A stretch of 5,539 bases of DNA from Candidatus Microgenomates bacterium. GTDB taxonomy: Bacteria; Patescibacteriota; Microgenomatia; UBA1406; GWC2-37-13. The notes under the pieces are model-generated. The model had not been told where the DNA came from and ran no database searches. It worked only from the letters and a program-made list of their open reading frames with translations. The position numbers were made by a program, and so were the translations under genes. Shown here piece after piece: positions 5,124 to 5,539 of this stretch. The stretch is from NCBI GenBank assembly GCA_015491205.1, contig WFWI01000013.1, positions 1 to 5,539 on the forward strand, written 5' to 3'. Numbering within the stretch: the stretch's first letter is position 1; each line of letters opens with the position of its first letter.

Positions 5124-5539
5124 TTATTCATTTATTCTCACAGGCATTATTATATGAACAAACCCTTCCTTTCCTACCACCTCAAACACAACCGGTGCTT
5201 CTGGTTTGATAATTTTTATTTTGATCTCTTCACCTGATGCTTGATTTAAAAATTCTATCAAAAATCTAAAATTAAAGGCTACTACCTGTTCTTCTCCTTC
5301 AAAAGACCTGATCTCTTGAAACGCTCTTGTCTCCTGTCCTTCTGTCTCTGTCTTTGGATAAATATAAACCCCATCTTTTTTTATATCAAAAAGAACAACA
5401 TTTGAATAATCCTTTGCAAAAACTGAAGCAAATTTTACGTTTCTTAAAAACTCGTCCTTTTCTAAAACAACTTCTGTTGAAAAACTTTCTGGAATAACTT
5501 TTTCATATGGAGGAAACTCTCCTTCAATAAGTCTCGACA
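5124..5539 (-). CDS. dnaN: DNA polymerase III beta subunit (sliding clamp), C-terminal part
   Basis: Translation of the minus strand from the window edge to a TAA at 5126-5124 gives 137 residues matching the end of DnaN, roughly the last third of a protein of about 370. It opens with SRLIEGEFPPYEKVIP, the hallmark segment leading into the third clamp domain. VKFASVFAKDYSNVVLF, VAFNFRFLIEFLNQ and the C-terminal HIIMPVRINE follow; MPVR corresponds to the MPMRL end of E. coli beta, part of the pocket that binds client peptides. The clamp encircles DNA and tethers polymerase and repair enzymes, possibly including the EndoQ-like protein here. The 5' end lies beyond the right edge. Downstream of dnaN, where recF often follows on the same strand, there is instead the convergent Xer-like gene. 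Confidence 0.92.
   Translation of the reverse strand, partial: SRLIEGEFPPYEKVIPESFSTEVVLEKDEFLRNVKFASVFAKDYSNVVLFDIKKDGVYIYPKTETEGQETRAFQEIRSFEGEEQVVAFNFRFLIEFLNQASGEEIKIKIIKPEAPVVFEVVGKEGFVHIIMPVRINE

Overview
The window looks like a piece of a small, AT-rich bacterial chromosome, most likely from the Candidate Phyla Radiation (Patescibacteria, perhaps Microgenomates). This is inferred from gene content: a bacterial EndoQ-type PHP endonuclease, a secreted coiled-coil/SpoIID protein, a Cys-rich secreted protein with a two-helix T4SS-pilin-like tail, a tiny protein with an MPKTG sorting-like motif, and a beta clamp gene. Genes are very tightly packed and Shine-Dalgarno sequences are weak or absent. 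No gene here stops on TGA and none has in-frame TGA, so the standard bacterial code fits.

Layout from left to right. Positions 1-98 may hold the 3' end of an unidentified plus-strand gene. Positions 119-1456 (minus) encode an endonuclease Q-like DNA repair enzyme whose last five residues, QLQLF, match the bacterial beta-clamp-binding consensus. Positions 1480-3195 (minus) encode an exported protein with a long coiled coil fused to a SpoIID/LytB domain. A short divergent intergenic region (3196-3273) consists mostly of about nine imperfect 7-bp tandem repeats and ends in a -10 box. Positions 3274-3840 (plus) encode the pilin-like membrane protein. Positions 3844-4173 (minus) encode the MPKTG protein. 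A second divergent promoter region (4174-4260) separates it from a XerC/D-like tyrosine recombinase homolog at 4261-5121 (plus). Positions 5124-5539 (minus) are the C-terminal third of dnaN, which continues past the right edge.

The most striking gene is the Xer homolog. Its reading frame is intact and of normal length, but four of the six catalytic positions are replaced, including the nucleophilic tyrosine (now Phe). It is probably a DNA-binding protein rather than a recombinase. The second main point is the possible link between EndoQ and the beta clamp, both encoded in this window. The SpoIID, pilin-like and MPKTG genes form a cell-envelope cluster lying between two DNA-transaction genes (EndoQ and Xer-like/dnaN). 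No RNA gene, CRISPR array, insertion sequence or convincing intrinsic terminator was seen.
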